A stretch of DNA of 64,000 nucleotides from Ichthyenterobacterium magnum (GTDB taxonomy: Bacteria > Bacteroidota > Bacteroidia > Flavobacteriales > Flavobacteriaceae), in assembly GCF_003610635.1 (NCBI RefSeq), contig NZ_RAQJ01000003.1, positions 62,001 through 126,000 on the forward strand, written 5' to 3'. A program made the translations under genes and the position numbers. The notes below the pieces were generated by a model. It was not told the DNA's origin, did not search any database, and worked only from the letters and a program-made list of their open reading frames with translations. Shown one piece after another: positions 41,975 through 51,232 of this stretch (positions are counted from its first letter, which is position 1; each line of letters opens with the position of its first letter).

Positions 41975-44900
41975 TTAGAAACGTCGTCTATTATCGTCTG
42001 AGTTTGTATCTATGAGCTTATTATAAGGGTCAACACCAACCTCAACAGGTTTTTCGTCAACTATTATCGAAACTTTATTATTGATTTCAGTAATCTTATG
42101 CTTTTTTAAATACAATTCTATTTCTTTCTTCTCACCATCATTATCTTCTTCTCCAAAAATCCCTATATCAACATAATCTGCTAGTTTCACAGATAGCTCT
42201 GGTCTTTTCATCTTTTCTGTTTGATACGTTAACGTGTCTCCTTCTTTTTCGCCATAATAACGTTTTCCTTTCTCATCATTTCTATATTTACTTACATTAA
42301 ACTCAATATCTACTTGATATTTACCATTATCTAACTCTGTTGATTTAACATCTACAATTCTATTTTTGTAAAGTGTTATGGTTTCAAACATATCATCAAT
42401 AACATACTGTAATGAATCTGGTGTAACAGCTTTAATATGATTAACCATATCTATAGACGTTGTATAAGGTGCTTCTTGAAATTTCACTTTCTCTACATAC
42501 GTTTTTAAAGCATTATTTAAAACATCTTCTCCAATATAATCACTCAATGCATAAAATACTAGTGACCCTTTTTGATAACGTATATAACCTTGACCATCAT
42601 TGTACATTAATGGCTTTTCACGTTTACTTTCAAAAGTTCTTTGCGTTAAATAATCATCTAAAGCTTTCTTTAAAAACTTACGCATCTTGTCTTTACCTTG
42701 TTGATGCTCTAACACTTTAAGGGATACATATTCTGATAAACTTTCTGATAACATTGTTGCACCTAAAACATCTGCTCCAATAACTTGATGTGCCCACCAT
42801 TGATGCGCAACTTCATGCACCGTAATAGCAAACGGGTAATCAACACCACCTTTTTCTGTATCATCTACATCTGCAATAAAACCTACACCTTCTGAAAACG
42901 GAATAGTATTAGGGAATGATTGTGCAAAACTTCCTCCTGTTCTTGGGAACTCAATAATACGCGCTTGTCTGTGTTGATATGGGCTAAAGTTTTTAGAATT
43001 ATACTCTAAAGACGCTTTTAAACCAGCCATCATTCTATCTAAATTATACTCATGTCCTTTATGGTAATAAATTTCTAAATTAACATCATTCCATTTATCC
43101 TTTTTAACTTCATACCTAGCCGAATTAAATGCATAGAAATTAAGTATTTTACTGTCCATTTTATAATGAAAATAGCGTCTCCCATCTTCTGTCCATTCTT
43201 TCTGTAAGTAACCAGGTGCTATTGCTATTTGGTCATCAGATGTACTTACTGTGGCTTCAAAGTCTATCCAATCGGCATCTTTAGCTATGTAAGTATTACC
43301 CAAAGCTGTAGAATCTGATGGATGTGGTTTTAATTCGTTTGGAGGTAAATCGTACTTCTCTCGCGTTTTGTTATCTGTAAGCTCGCCACCATTATAACCT
43401 AAATTTGGAAACATCTGGAAATTATTTAAAAATGTTCCGTTTGCTCTTACTGGAGAATTTCTACGCAACCATGTGTTTGGTTTATTTTTAACTGTAAAGC
43501 TTAACTCCAAGCTATCTCCAGGTTGTAAGGCTTGCTTTAACTGATAAATATCAAAATTATAAATCGTGTCTTCAGACACTAACGTGTTTTCTTTGTTAAA
43601 ATCAAAAGTGCTAGGGTAATCATTATGATTTAAAAAGATACTATCTATAGCAACTTCAGTTTTATTTACCATAACATAAGTTCCACTAGCATCAAAGTTT
43701 CGCGCTTTAGGAAAAATATTAACATTTGCTTTCACTGAAACTATTCTTGGTTGCTCAGCTCCTTCATATTTTTTATAGGTCTTCTCCCATTCTACTGTTT
43801 GTAGCTCACGTTCTTTTGAAGATGTACGTTCGTTTAAAACATTGTTTTCATGATAAATTCTATAACCTAAAGCTAAAAAACCAATTAAGAAAACTGAAAA
43901 AGCAACAATTGTTAAGCCTTTAAAACGTGATTTAGCAATAAATAATCGTTCTTTAAAAGAATGTGGTATGCCTCTAACCCAAAACAATCCAGTAAGTACT
44001 AACATGACTAAGCCTGCTAATAACCAGTAAACTTTATATGCAAAGTATCTAGAAAATGAGTTACCGTAACCATTCATATCAGAATATCTAAATCCTGGTC
44101 CTTCATTATATTTAAAAATTGCTTGCTCAATTCCCGCTAAACTTAAAAATGGAATTCCAATAGAAAGTACAATCATAACAAACAAGCCTAAATACGGATT
44201 ACGAATTAGGGTCTGAATATAAAGTGCTAACAACGCCCAAATAACATAGTTAATTAATTTAAGCCCATATAGTTCCTTTAAATAATGCCCAATTTCAAAA
44301 TCAAAATAACCTTTATAAATCTGAAATAAAATACCAGACAACATGATTACTGCCAATAGTACTACTTGCATTTTTATAAGTGCAACTAGCTTAGACATAA
44401 ATAATGTCCAATTTGGTACTGGAGTAACATCCACAAGATTATCCATCTTAGCAATTTCACCTCTATGCACTAACATTCCTGCGTATAAAAATGTACAAAT
44501 GTTTATAGCTATAGTAAAAGCAGTTCCTCCATTAAGCATCTTCCATGTAACTGGCAGTGTATCGGTTCCGAAAAGGTTTCCTACTTCTGATAAAGCAATT
44601 AATATGATAATTAATCCTACAAGAATGATACTTATAAAAGGCCAGCTCTTAATAATGTATTTAAAATCAATATTAGATAATTTCCAAGTTGTTTTTAAGT
44701 TTTGTAAAAATGAATAGTCAAAATTTACTTTTGGTAAATTAATTCTTGTAATACCTCCAAAATTACTTTTTGTGGTACGCTCGCCTTTTTGCTTTCTGAA
44801 ACTAAACGAGATTGCGTTTTGACTAAACGTAAAGAATTTATAAACAAAACCAAATACTACTGCTGCAATGGCTAACCATAAAAAACGGTTATAAAGAATC

Positions 44901-45625
44901 ACACCTTTTATAGGCAAATGCAATTCATTCTGCTCAGCAACTGTCCAATACCGTGTGTAATAACTTGATGCAGCGGCTCCAAAAGGATCCAAAATTGCGG
45001 CTATATATCTATTATCAGGATCTGACAGCAAATTCTCCATCAGGCCTTGTACAAAAAGCAATAGAATAACAGTAATAAAGCCAGCAGCAATATTTCTTGT
45101 AAACGTAACTACCGCAAAAACAATAGCTCCAAACAATAATATATTTGGTAATATATAGACCAAGTAAGCATTAAAATATGATTTGATATCAAATGATGTA
45201 ACAATATCTGGATTGGTACCAGGAAGCCTAAACCCAATAACCATCGCTATACCTATTACAAAAACAATAAGTGTTACAATAAGTATAGAGCTGAAAAATT
45301 TAGCAAATAAATAATTAGCTTTTGTAAATGGATACGAATACAAAATGGTATGCATTTCACTTTTATAATCCCGATATACTGAAACACCAATAATTGATGG
45401 AAACAAAAAGAATATCAATATGGTCATGCCGTTAAACAAACCAGTAACACCAGATGGAGAATTAACTATAGAAGATGAACCAGTAGTAACAGTTATACTA
45501 TCAAATATTCCTGCAGAACTAGCTGCAAAAAACATAGCTATAATAAAAAATATAGCCATGTATATATAGAATGCTGGTCGTTTAAACCAGTATTTTAATT
45601 CGTGTATGAAAATTGTAGAAAACAT
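41975..45625 (-). CDS. ABC-2 permease fused to an M1-family peptidase
   Basis: A 1216-residue fusion. Residues 1 to about 580 hold two blocks of membrane helices like ABC-2 permeases (FIHELKYWFKRPAFYIYMAIFFIIAMF at the start, SWPFISIILVGLIIILIAL near 325, a last block about 525-580). From about 640 a large periplasmic part ends in an M1 aminopeptidase-like domain, with HEVAH at 937-941 in AITVHEVAHQWWAHQVIG and a following glutamate in SESLSEY. Its ATPase is encoded immediately upstream (45663-46550). The family is widespread in Bacteroidota; substrate and peptidase activity are not known. It is unusual for export and hydrolysis to be joined in one chain. Confidence 0.9.
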   Translation of the reverse strand: MFSTIFIHELKYWFKRPAFYIYMAIFFIIAMFFAASSAGIFDSITVTTGSSSIVNSPSGVTGLFNGMTILIFFLFPSIIGVSVYRDYKSEMHTILYSYPFTKANYLFAKFFSSILIVTLIVFVIGIAMVIGFRLPGTNPDIVTSFDIKSYFNAYLVYILPNILLFGAIVFAVVTFTRNIAAGFITVILLLFVQGLMENLLSDPDNRYIAAILDPFGAAASSYYTRYWTVAEQNELHLPIKGVILYNRFLWLAIAAVVFGFVYKFFTFSQNAISFSFRKQKGERTTKSNFGGITRINLPKVNFDYSFLQNLKTTWKLSNIDFKYIIKSWPFISIILVGLIIILIALSEVGNLFGTDTLPVTWKMLNGGTAFTIAINICTFLYAGMLVHRGEIAKMDNLVDVTPVPNWTLFMSKLVALIKMQVVLLAVIMLSGILFQIYKGYFDFEIGHYLKELYGLKLINYVIWALLALYIQTLIRNPYLGLFVMIVLSIGIPFLSLAGIEQAIFKYNEGPGFRYSDMNGYGNSFSRYFAYKVYWLLAGLVMLVLTGLFWVRGIPHSFKERLFIAKSRFKGLTIVAFSVFLIGFLALGYRIYHENNVLNERTSSKERELQTVEWEKTYKKYEGAEQPRIVSVKANVNIFPKARNFDASGTYVMVNKTEVAIDSIFLNHNDYPSTFDFNKENTLVSEDTIYNFDIYQLKQALQPGDSLELSFTVKNKPNTWLRRNSPVRANGTFLNNFQMFPNLGYNGGELTDNKTREKYDLPPNELKPHPSDSTALGNTYIAKDADWIDFEATVSTSDDQIAIAPGYLQKEWTEDGRRYFHYKMDSKILNFYAFNSARYEVKKDKWNDVNLEIYYHKGHEYNLDRMMAGLKASLEYNSKNFSPYQHRQARIIEFPRTGGSFAQSFPNTIPFSEGVGFIADVDDTEKGGVDYPFAITVHEVAHQWWAHQVIGADVLGATMLSESLSEYVSLKVLEHQQGKDKMRKFLKKALDDYLTQRTFESKREKPLMYNDGQGYIRYQKGSLVFYALSDYIGEDVLNNALKTYVEKVKFQEAPYTTSIDMVNHIKAVTPDSLQYVIDDMFETITLYKNRIVDVKSTELDNGKYQVDIEFNVSKYRNDEKGKRYYGEKEGDTLTYQTEKMKRPELSVKLADYVDIGIFGEEDNDGEKKEIELYLKKHKITEINNKVSIIVDEKPVEVGVDPYNKLIDTNSDDNRRRF

Positions 45626-45662
45626 AAATTTTATTGTTTAATGAGTTAAATTTAAAACTAGA

Positions 45663-46550
45663 TTATGCCAAAACTGGCTCGTCTTGTTTTAAAGCAATAA
45701 AATATACATCGTCTAATTGTGGTGGTGTAGAAACAAAATCATCAGCAGGTTTTTCTAAAGCATGCACACGAATATTTAATGTATTGTCTTGATTATAATT
45801 TGAAGACAAAATATTGAAAGTTGCCTCCATAGTTTCTAAGTCTTCGCGTTCAATAATCTTAGTCCAAATCTGTCCTTTAATTTCGTCAGCAGCTTCAATT
45901 GGTGTTGTATGCTTTAAAATGCGTCCTCCATTTAAAATAGCCATTTCATTACATAACTCTTTAACGTCTTCAACAATATGTGTTGAAAAAATTACTGTAC
46001 AATTAGTTCCAACTTCTCTTAATACATTTAAAAAACGATGACGCTCGGCTGGATCTAAGCCTGCAGTAGGTTCATCAACTATTATTAATTTTGGATTGTT
46101 AAGAAGTAATTGCGCTATTCCAAAACGTTGTTTCATACCACCAGAATATCCAGCAACATGCTTTGTACGTACATCATATAAATTAGTGATTTCTAAAACC
46201 TCCCTAACTAAAGCTTGTCTTTCAGATTTTGAACTTACACCTTTTAATGTCGCAAAATAATCTAACAAGGCTTCGGCAGACATTTTAGGATATACACCAA
46301 ACGATTGTGGTAAGTATCCTAAAATTTTACGTAATGCCATTTTATCTTCAATTACATTAATATCACCAAACTCAATAGAACCAGAATCAGGGCTCTGAAG
46401 CGTCGCTATGGTTCTCATCAAAGAGGATTTACCTGCGCCGTTTGGACCTAATAAACCAAACATTCCTGTTCCAATTTCTAAGTTTAAATTGTCAATTGCT
46501 TTGACACCGTTTTTATAGGTTTTTGTTAAATCTTTGATGACTAACTTCAT
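45663..46550 (-). CDS. ABC transporter ATP-binding protein
   Basis: A 295-residue nucleotide-binding subunit: Walker A GLLGPNGAGKSSLMRT (about 33-48), Q-loop YLPQSFGVYPKMSAEALLDYFA, ABC signature YSGGMKQRFGIAQ, Walker B KLIIVDEPTAGLDP and the switch histidine in VIFSTHIVEDV. The last 90 residues (from about 205) form an accessory domain like that of the DRA/CcmA-type subunits. It must energise the permease/M1 fusion encoded 37 bases downstream. It is divergent from the M42 peptidase gene. Confidence 0.95.
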   Translation of the reverse strand: MKLVIKDLTKTYKNGVKAIDNLNLEIGTGMFGLLGPNGAGKSSLMRTIATLQSPDSGSIEFGDINVIEDKMALRKILGYLPQSFGVYPKMSAEALLDYFATLKGVSSKSERQALVREVLEITNLYDVRTKHVAGYSGGMKQRFGIAQLLLNNPKLIIVDEPTAGLDPAERHRFLNVLREVGTNCTVIFSTHIVEDVKELCNEMAILNGGRILKHTTPIEAADEIKGQIWTKIIEREDLETMEATFNILSSNYNQDNTLNIRVHALEKPADDFVSTPPQLDDVYFIALKQDEPVLA

Positions 46551-46721
46551 TGTTTGTTGTTTTAAGTTATTTTATTTGATGATTGGTGTAAAAATAATAG
46601 CTTTTGTTACAAAATATTTTTTATCATGTAGCAATAACTAAAGAAATCCTATTATTTTTACAAAATACACTAAAAGTAATACAATGCCATATCTAATGGC
46701 TAAAAAACTAACATAAGTCTT

Positions 46722-47810
46722 ATGGCAAAAAAGAGCATACTAAATAAAAAATCTATTGATTTTTTAGAAGCCTATTTAAACAACGCATCACCAACAGGAT
46801 ACGAATGGGAAGGTCAAAAAATCTGGATGAATTATCTTAAACCTTACGTTGATGAATTTATAACAGATACTTACGGAACTGCTGTTGGTGTTATAAATCC
46901 TGATGCAAAATACAAAGTGGTTATTGAAGGTCATGCCGATGAAATCTCTTGGTATGTTAATTATATTTCGGATAACGGATTAATTTATGTAATTAGAAAT
47001 GGAGGAAGCGACCATCAAATTGCACCTAGTAAAGTGGTTAACATTCATACTAAAAAAGGTATTGTAAAAGGTGTCTTTGGTTGGCCTGCAATTCACACTA
47101 GAAACAGAGCAAAAGAAGAAGCTCCAAAACCAGATAACATTACTATAGATGTTGGTGCTAAAGATAAAGCTGAAGTTTTAAAAATGGGCGTCCATGTAGG
47201 TTGTGTAATTACCTATCCAGATGAATTTCATATTTTAAATAAAGATAAGTTTGTATGTCGTGCTTTAGATAATAGAATGGGTGGATTTATGATAGCTGAA
47301 GTGGCACGTTTACTTAAAGAAAATAAGAAAACCTTACCATTTGGCTTGTATGTAACAAACTCTGTACAAGAAGAGATTGGACTTCGTGGTGCCGAAATGA
47401 TAACACAAACCATAAAACCTAACGTCGCTATTGTTACAGACGTAACTCACGACACAACAACACCAATGATTGATAAGAAAAAAGAAGGTCATTTAGAGTT
47501 AGGTAAAGGTCCTGTTGTTGCTTATGCACCAGCAGTACAACAAAAACTACGTGATTTAATTACAGATACTGCCGAAGAGAAGAAAATACCTTTTCAGCGT
47601 TCTGCGTTATCTCGTGCTACTGGAACAGACACTGATGCTTTTGCTTATAGCAATGGCGGTGTTGCTTCAGCTTTAATATCATTACCGCTTCGCTATATGC
47701 ATACAACAGTAGAAATGGTTCATAAAGAAGATGTTGAAAATGTGATTAAAATGATTTATGAAACATTGCTTAAAATTGAAGAAGGTGAAACCTTTTCGTA
47801 TTTTAAATAG
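46722..47810 (+). CDS. M42 family aminopeptidase
   Basis: A 362-residue metalloaminopeptidase/endoglucanase-like protein of the M42 (tetrahedral TET) family, soluble. The metal ligands appear in order: EGHADEI (His), ALDNRMGG (Asp), VQEEIGLRGAEM (Glu-Glu), VTDVTHDT (Asp) and the final RYMHTTVEMVHKEDV (His). The conserved N-terminal LEAYLNNASPTGYEWEGQKIW supports the start. It removes N-terminal residues from peptides left by other proteases. It ends in a terminator that is immediately followed by the Nudix gene. Confidence 0.92.
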   Translation: MAKKSILNKKSIDFLEAYLNNASPTGYEWEGQKIWMNYLKPYVDEFITDTYGTAVGVINPDAKYKVVIEGHADEISWYVNYISDNGLIYVIRNGGSDHQIAPSKVVNIHTKKGIVKGVFGWPAIHTRNRAKEEAPKPDNITIDVGAKDKAEVLKMGVHVGCVITYPDEFHILNKDKFVCRALDNRMGGFMIAEVARLLKENKKTLPFGLYVTNSVQEEIGLRGAEMITQTIKPNVAIVTDVTHDTTTPMIDKKKEGHLELGKGPVVAYAPAVQQKLRDLITDTAEEKKIPFQRSALSRATGTDTDAFAYSNGGVASALISLPLRYMHTTVEMVHKEDVENVIKMIYETLLKIEEGETFSYFK

Positions 47811-47826
47811 TAAAATCAAAATTTAA

Positions 47827-47854
47827 TTAAACCTCTTCATTGAGGTTTTTTTTA
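47827..47854 (+). terminator. Terminator downstream of the M42 gene
   Basis: AAACCTC (47829-47835) pairs with GAGGTTT (47842-47848) over a six-base loop, followed by a run of T. It ends three bases before the Nudix start codon at 47857. Confidence 0.82.
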
Positions 47855-47856
47855 TT

Positions 47857-48414
47857 ATGGATGAATATATCGACATAGTAACTATAGATGGTAAACCAAC
47901 AGGTAAAACAGCTTTAAAATCTGAAGCCCACTTAAATGGTTGGTATCATAATACCATTCATTTATGGCTTTATACAAATGAAACTGAAATTTTACTACAA
48001 CAACGTTCTCACAAAAAAGCAATTCATCCTTTACTATGGGATGTATCTGTTGCCGGACATGTGGATGCCGGAGAATCTTTCATTGAAGCTGCTTTAAGAG
48101 AAACTAAAGAAGAAATTGGCTTGCAACTAAATGCTGATAATCTTAAAAAGATTGGAACCTTTCTTCATGAAACTAGTTATAGTAATGGTAAAATTCAGGA
48201 TAATGAATTTCATCAGGTTTATATTGCTCAATTAAACGTAGAGATTAGTAAGCTTCAACCACAAGAAGGTGAAGTTGAAGCTTTAAAATTAGTTAGTATT
48301 TCAAAGTTTATTTCACTTTTAAAAAATAGCACTACAAATAATCATTTTGTAGAGTCTAATAAAGATTATTACAAATTTGTATTAGAGCAAATCACTAAGA
48401 CCATAAAAAATTAG
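47857..48414 (+). CDS. Nudix hydrolase
   Basis: A 185-residue Nudix hydrolase. The box GX5EX7REUXEEXGU is intact as GHVDAGESFIEAALRETKEEIGL at about 69-91. The N-terminus DEYIDIVTIDGKPTGKTALKSEAHLNGWYHNTIHLWLY resembles the isopentenyl-diphosphate isomerase/YfcD-like branch, common in this phylum; the exact nucleotide or diphosphate substrate cannot be told. The start codon follows directly after the upstream terminator, so the promoter must overlap the M42 gene or the terminator. PrsW follows after 11 bases. Confidence 0.9.
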   Translation: MDEYIDIVTIDGKPTGKTALKSEAHLNGWYHNTIHLWLYTNETEILLQQRSHKKAIHPLLWDVSVAGHVDAGESFIEAALRETKEEIGLQLNADNLKKIGTFLHETSYSNGKIQDNEFHQVYIAQLNVEISKLQPQEGEVEALKLVSISKFISLLKNSTTNNHFVESNKDYYKFVLEQITKTIKN

Positions 48415-48425
48415 TAATTTTCAGC

Positions 48426-49106
48426 ATGACATTACTCTTGTTAGCAGTTGCTCCAATTTTTATTATCATAGTTTATGTTTACCTAAAAGATAAGCATGAG
48501 AAAGAACCAAAATCATTCCTATTTAAAAACTTTCTATTAGGTGCTATTGTTAGTATTATAGTGACTACATTAATTTATGTACTTATAGACTTGGTACTGC
48601 CACTAAATGATAAAACTAGCGTGCTACAACAATTTATAAAAGCCTTTTTTCTTGTAGGTCTAACAGAAGAATTTAGTAAATATATCATGGTGCGTTACTA
48701 TGCGCAACCAAATAAAGAATTTAACGAACCATACGATGGTATTATGTATGCCGTTATGGTATCTATGGGTTTTGCCGCAACCGAAAATATAATGTACGTT
48801 TTAGATGGCGGCGCGCAAACTGCTTTAGTAAGAGCATTTACTGCTGTGCCTGCACATGCTACTTTTGGGATTATTATGGGTTATTTTATGGGTAAAGCAA
48901 AATTCTCTAATAATCGCATAAAACTTAACCTCTTAGGGTTGTTTTTTGCTACTCTATTTCATGGCGCGTATGATTTCTTTTTATTTATTGAGTTTATTCC
49001 TGGTGTTTGGATTGGTGCTTTTGTGTCACTTATTATTGGAATTATATTATCCAGAAAAGCTATTAAAAAGCATCAAAACAACTCAAAATTTAAAATAGAT
49101 TTATAA
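48426..49106 (+). CDS. PrsW family intramembrane metalloprotease
   Basis: A 226-residue membrane protein with about seven helices. The PrsW/CPBP-like active-site residues are visible: LTEEFSKYIMVRYY (EExxK, about 80-93), DGIMYAVMVSMGFAATEN (Asp and Glu-Asn), PAHATFGIIMGYFMG (His) and LFHGAYDF (HxxxD). PrsW in Bacillus cleaves an anti-sigma factor. Two anti-sigma candidates are in this window but are not linked to this gene. It is 11 bases behind the Nudix gene and probably in its operon. Confidence 0.88.
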   Translation: MTLLLLAVAPIFIIIVYVYLKDKHEKEPKSFLFKNFLLGAIVSIIVTTLIYVLIDLVLPLNDKTSVLQQFIKAFFLVGLTEEFSKYIMVRYYAQPNKEFNEPYDGIMYAVMVSMGFAATENIMYVLDGGAQTALVRAFTAVPAHATFGIIMGYFMGKAKFSNNRIKLNLLGLFFATLFHGAYDFFLFIEFIPGVWIGAFVSLIIGIILSRKAIKKHQNNSKFKIDL

Positions 49107-49156
49107 AAACATTCCCTGATATATTATATCTTTATCGCTCAAATAAAACTACATAA

Positions 49157-49642
49157 ATGAGTCAATCTTTTAAAACGAATGTAAATAATACATTCGATTT
49201 TGATATCACTAAAGATGATGTTTCAAAACTTGATAGCATAAAAATTTCTGATGCCAAATCTCATGTTATTCAACATAACACGTCTTATAAAACAGAAATT
49301 ATTGAAGACGATTTTAACAAAAAAAAATATAAAGTAAAGGTTAATAACAACACATATAAAATAAACATTACTAATGATTTAGATGTTTTAATAAAAGATA
49401 TGGGTTTTGAAATTGGAGCTTCAAAAAAAGTAAACAATATAAAAGCGCCTATGCCAGGATTAATTTTAGAGATAAACGTGAAAGCTGAAGATGAAGTTAA
49501 AGAAAATGATTCGCTTTTAATTTTAGAAGCCATGAAAATGGAAAATGTAATCGCATCACCTCGAGACGGAATTATTAAATCTATTGCCATTAGTAAAGGT
49601 GATGCTGTAGAAAAAAACCAATTATTAATAGAGTTTGAATAA
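49157..49642 (+). CDS. Biotin carboxyl carrier protein of acyl-CoA carboxylase
   Basis: A 161-residue biotin acceptor. The C-terminal biotinyl domain (about 92-161) begins IKAPMPGLILEINVKAEDEV and has the lysine to be biotinylated at residue 127 in LILEAMKMENVIASP. The N-terminal half is a charged, poorly conserved linker. It is the first of three genes, with the biotin carboxylase 41 bases downstream and the carboxyltransferase after that, forming one enzyme. Since these genes are not next to accA/accD, the complex most likely carboxylates propionyl-CoA, not acetyl-CoA. Confidence 0.9.
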   Translation: MSQSFKTNVNNTFDFDITKDDVSKLDSIKISDAKSHVIQHNTSYKTEIIEDDFNKKKYKVKVNNNTYKINITNDLDVLIKDMGFEIGASKKVNNIKAPMPGLILEINVKAEDEVKENDSLLILEAMKMENVIASPRDGIIKSIAISKGDAVEKNQLLIEFE

Positions 49643-49683
49643 GCGTATAATACGTATCTAACTAATAAAATATTCGTGTATTC

Positions 49684-51141
49684 ATGGCGAAAAAAAATAT
49701 AAAAAAAGTACTTGTTGCAAATAGAGGAGAAATTGCTATTCGTGTTATGCGAACTGCAAAAAAAATGGGAATCAAAACTGTTGCAGTATATTCTACAGCA
49801 GATAGGCATGCGCCACATGTAAAATATGCAGATGAAGCCGTTTTAATAGGAGAAGCGCCTTCTAACCAATCGTATTTATTAGGTGATAAAATTATTGAAG
49901 TAGCAAAAAACCTAAATGTAGATGCAATTCATCCTGGTTATGGTTTTCTTAGTGAAAATGCAGATTTTGCTGAATCTTGTGAAGCCAATGCCATTATATT
50001 TATTGGTCCAAAGTCTAAAGCCATCAAAATTATGGGAAGTAAGCTAGCTGCTAAAGACGCAGTAAAAGCTTATAACATTCCTATGGTTCCTGGTATTGAT
50101 GAGGCAATTACTGATGTAGAGAAAGCAAAAACTATAGCAAAAGACATTGGTTTTCCTATACTAATTAAAGCATCAGCTGGTGGTGGCGGAAAAGGCATGC
50201 GTGTTGTTGAACAAGAAAAAGATTTAGAATCACAGATGAATCGCGCTATTAGTGAGGCAACTTCCGCTTTTGGAGATGGCTCTGTGTTTATTGAAAAATA
50301 TGTAAGCTCTCCTCGTCATATCGAAATTCAAGTTATGGCAGATGCTCATGGTAACGTTATTCATTTATTTGAACGCGAATGTAGTATACAACGTCGTCAT
50401 CAAAAAGTTGTAGAAGAAGCACCTTCAACTGTTTTAACACAAGAATTAAGAGAAAAAATGGGACAAGCTGCAATAAAAGTTGCAAAAGCTTGCGACTATT
50501 TAGGAGCAGGAACTGTTGAGTTTCTCTTAGATGATGATAAAAATTTCTATTTCTTAGAAATGAATACTCGCCTACAAGTTGAGCATCCAGTAACAGAATT
50601 AATTACAGGAACAGACTTAGTAGAATTGCAAATTCGTGTTGCTCGTGGTGAAACACTTCAAATACAACAGAGTGACTTAAAAATTAAAGGTCATGCGTTA
50701 GAGTTACGTGTATATGCAGAAGATCCTTTAAATGATTTTTTACCAAGTGTTGGTAATCTTGAAACATACAAACTACCTGTAGGTAAAGGCATACGCGTAG
50801 ATAATGGTTTTGAGGAAGGCATGGAAATCCCAATATATTACGACCCAATGCTATCTAAACTTATTACTTATGGTAATACACGAGAAGAAGCTATTCAACT
50901 CATGATAAAAGCTATAACGGATTATAAAATTGAAGGGATACAAACCACATTACCTTTTGGAAGTTTTGTTTGTGAGCATGAAGCATTTCGTTCAGGAAAT
51001 TTCGACACACATTTTGTGAAAAAGTATTATTCACCTGAAGCCTTAAAAGAAAAGCAAAAAGAAGAAGCTCAAATTGCCGCTTTAATAGCTGTAAAGAAAT
51101 ACATTGAAGACCAAAAAACACTACGCTTACCAATTAAGTAA
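49684..51141 (+). CDS. Biotin carboxylase subunit of acyl-CoA carboxylase
   Basis: A 485-residue ATP-grasp enzyme that carboxylates biotin with bicarbonate and ATP. It starts KVLVANRGEIAIRVMRTAKKMG, with GYGFLSENADFAE, the glycine-rich KASAGGGGKGMRVV loop, ERECSIQRRHQKVVEEAPS and EMNTRLQVEHPVTE with the catalytic arginine. The length exceeds that of free AccC (about 450) by about 35 residues at the C-terminus, as in propionyl- or methylcrotonyl-CoA carboxylase alpha chains with the BCCP removed. It is the middle gene of the carboxylase operon. Confidence 0.93.
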   Translation: MAKKNIKKVLVANRGEIAIRVMRTAKKMGIKTVAVYSTADRHAPHVKYADEAVLIGEAPSNQSYLLGDKIIEVAKNLNVDAIHPGYGFLSENADFAESCEANAIIFIGPKSKAIKIMGSKLAAKDAVKAYNIPMVPGIDEAITDVEKAKTIAKDIGFPILIKASAGGGGKGMRVVEQEKDLESQMNRAISEATSAFGDGSVFIEKYVSSPRHIEIQVMADAHGNVIHLFERECSIQRRHQKVVEEAPSTVLTQELREKMGQAAIKVAKACDYLGAGTVEFLLDDDKNFYFLEMNTRLQVEHPVTELITGTDLVELQIRVARGETLQIQQSDLKIKGHALELRVYAEDPLNDFLPSVGNLETYKLPVGKGIRVDNGFEEGMEIPIYYDPMLSKLITYGNTREEAIQLMIKAITDYKIEGIQTTLPFGSFVCEHEAFRSGNFDTHFVKKYYSPEALKEKQKEEAQIAALIAVKKYIEDQKTLRLPIK

Positions 51142-51159
51142 ACAGTCGCAGTAAACAGT
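51137..51159 (+). repeat. Short direct repeat AGTAAACAGT
   Basis: AGTAAACAGT occurs at 51137-51146 and again at 51150-51159, separated by CGC. It lies at the end of the biotin carboxylase gene, just before the palindromic repeat at 51178. It looks like a degenerate intergenic repeat. Confidence 0.5.
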
Positions 51160-51177
51160 TAAAAAGTCACAACAATG

Positions 51178-51222
51178 TCTGTCAGGTCGAGCGCAGCTGG
51201 GACCTTATTAAGACTGACAAAA
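51178..51222 (+). repeat. GTCAGGTCGAGCGCAG dispersed palindrome
   Basis: Nested complementary arms: TGTCAG (51180-51185) with CTGACA (51214-51219) and AGGTC (51184-51188) with GACCT (51201-51205). The core GTCAGGTCGAGCGCAG is a dispersed intergenic element I recognise from other flavobacterial genomes. It sits inside the carboxylase operon, between the second and third genes. Confidence 0.6.
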
Positions 51223-51232
51223 TTTAAAAACT

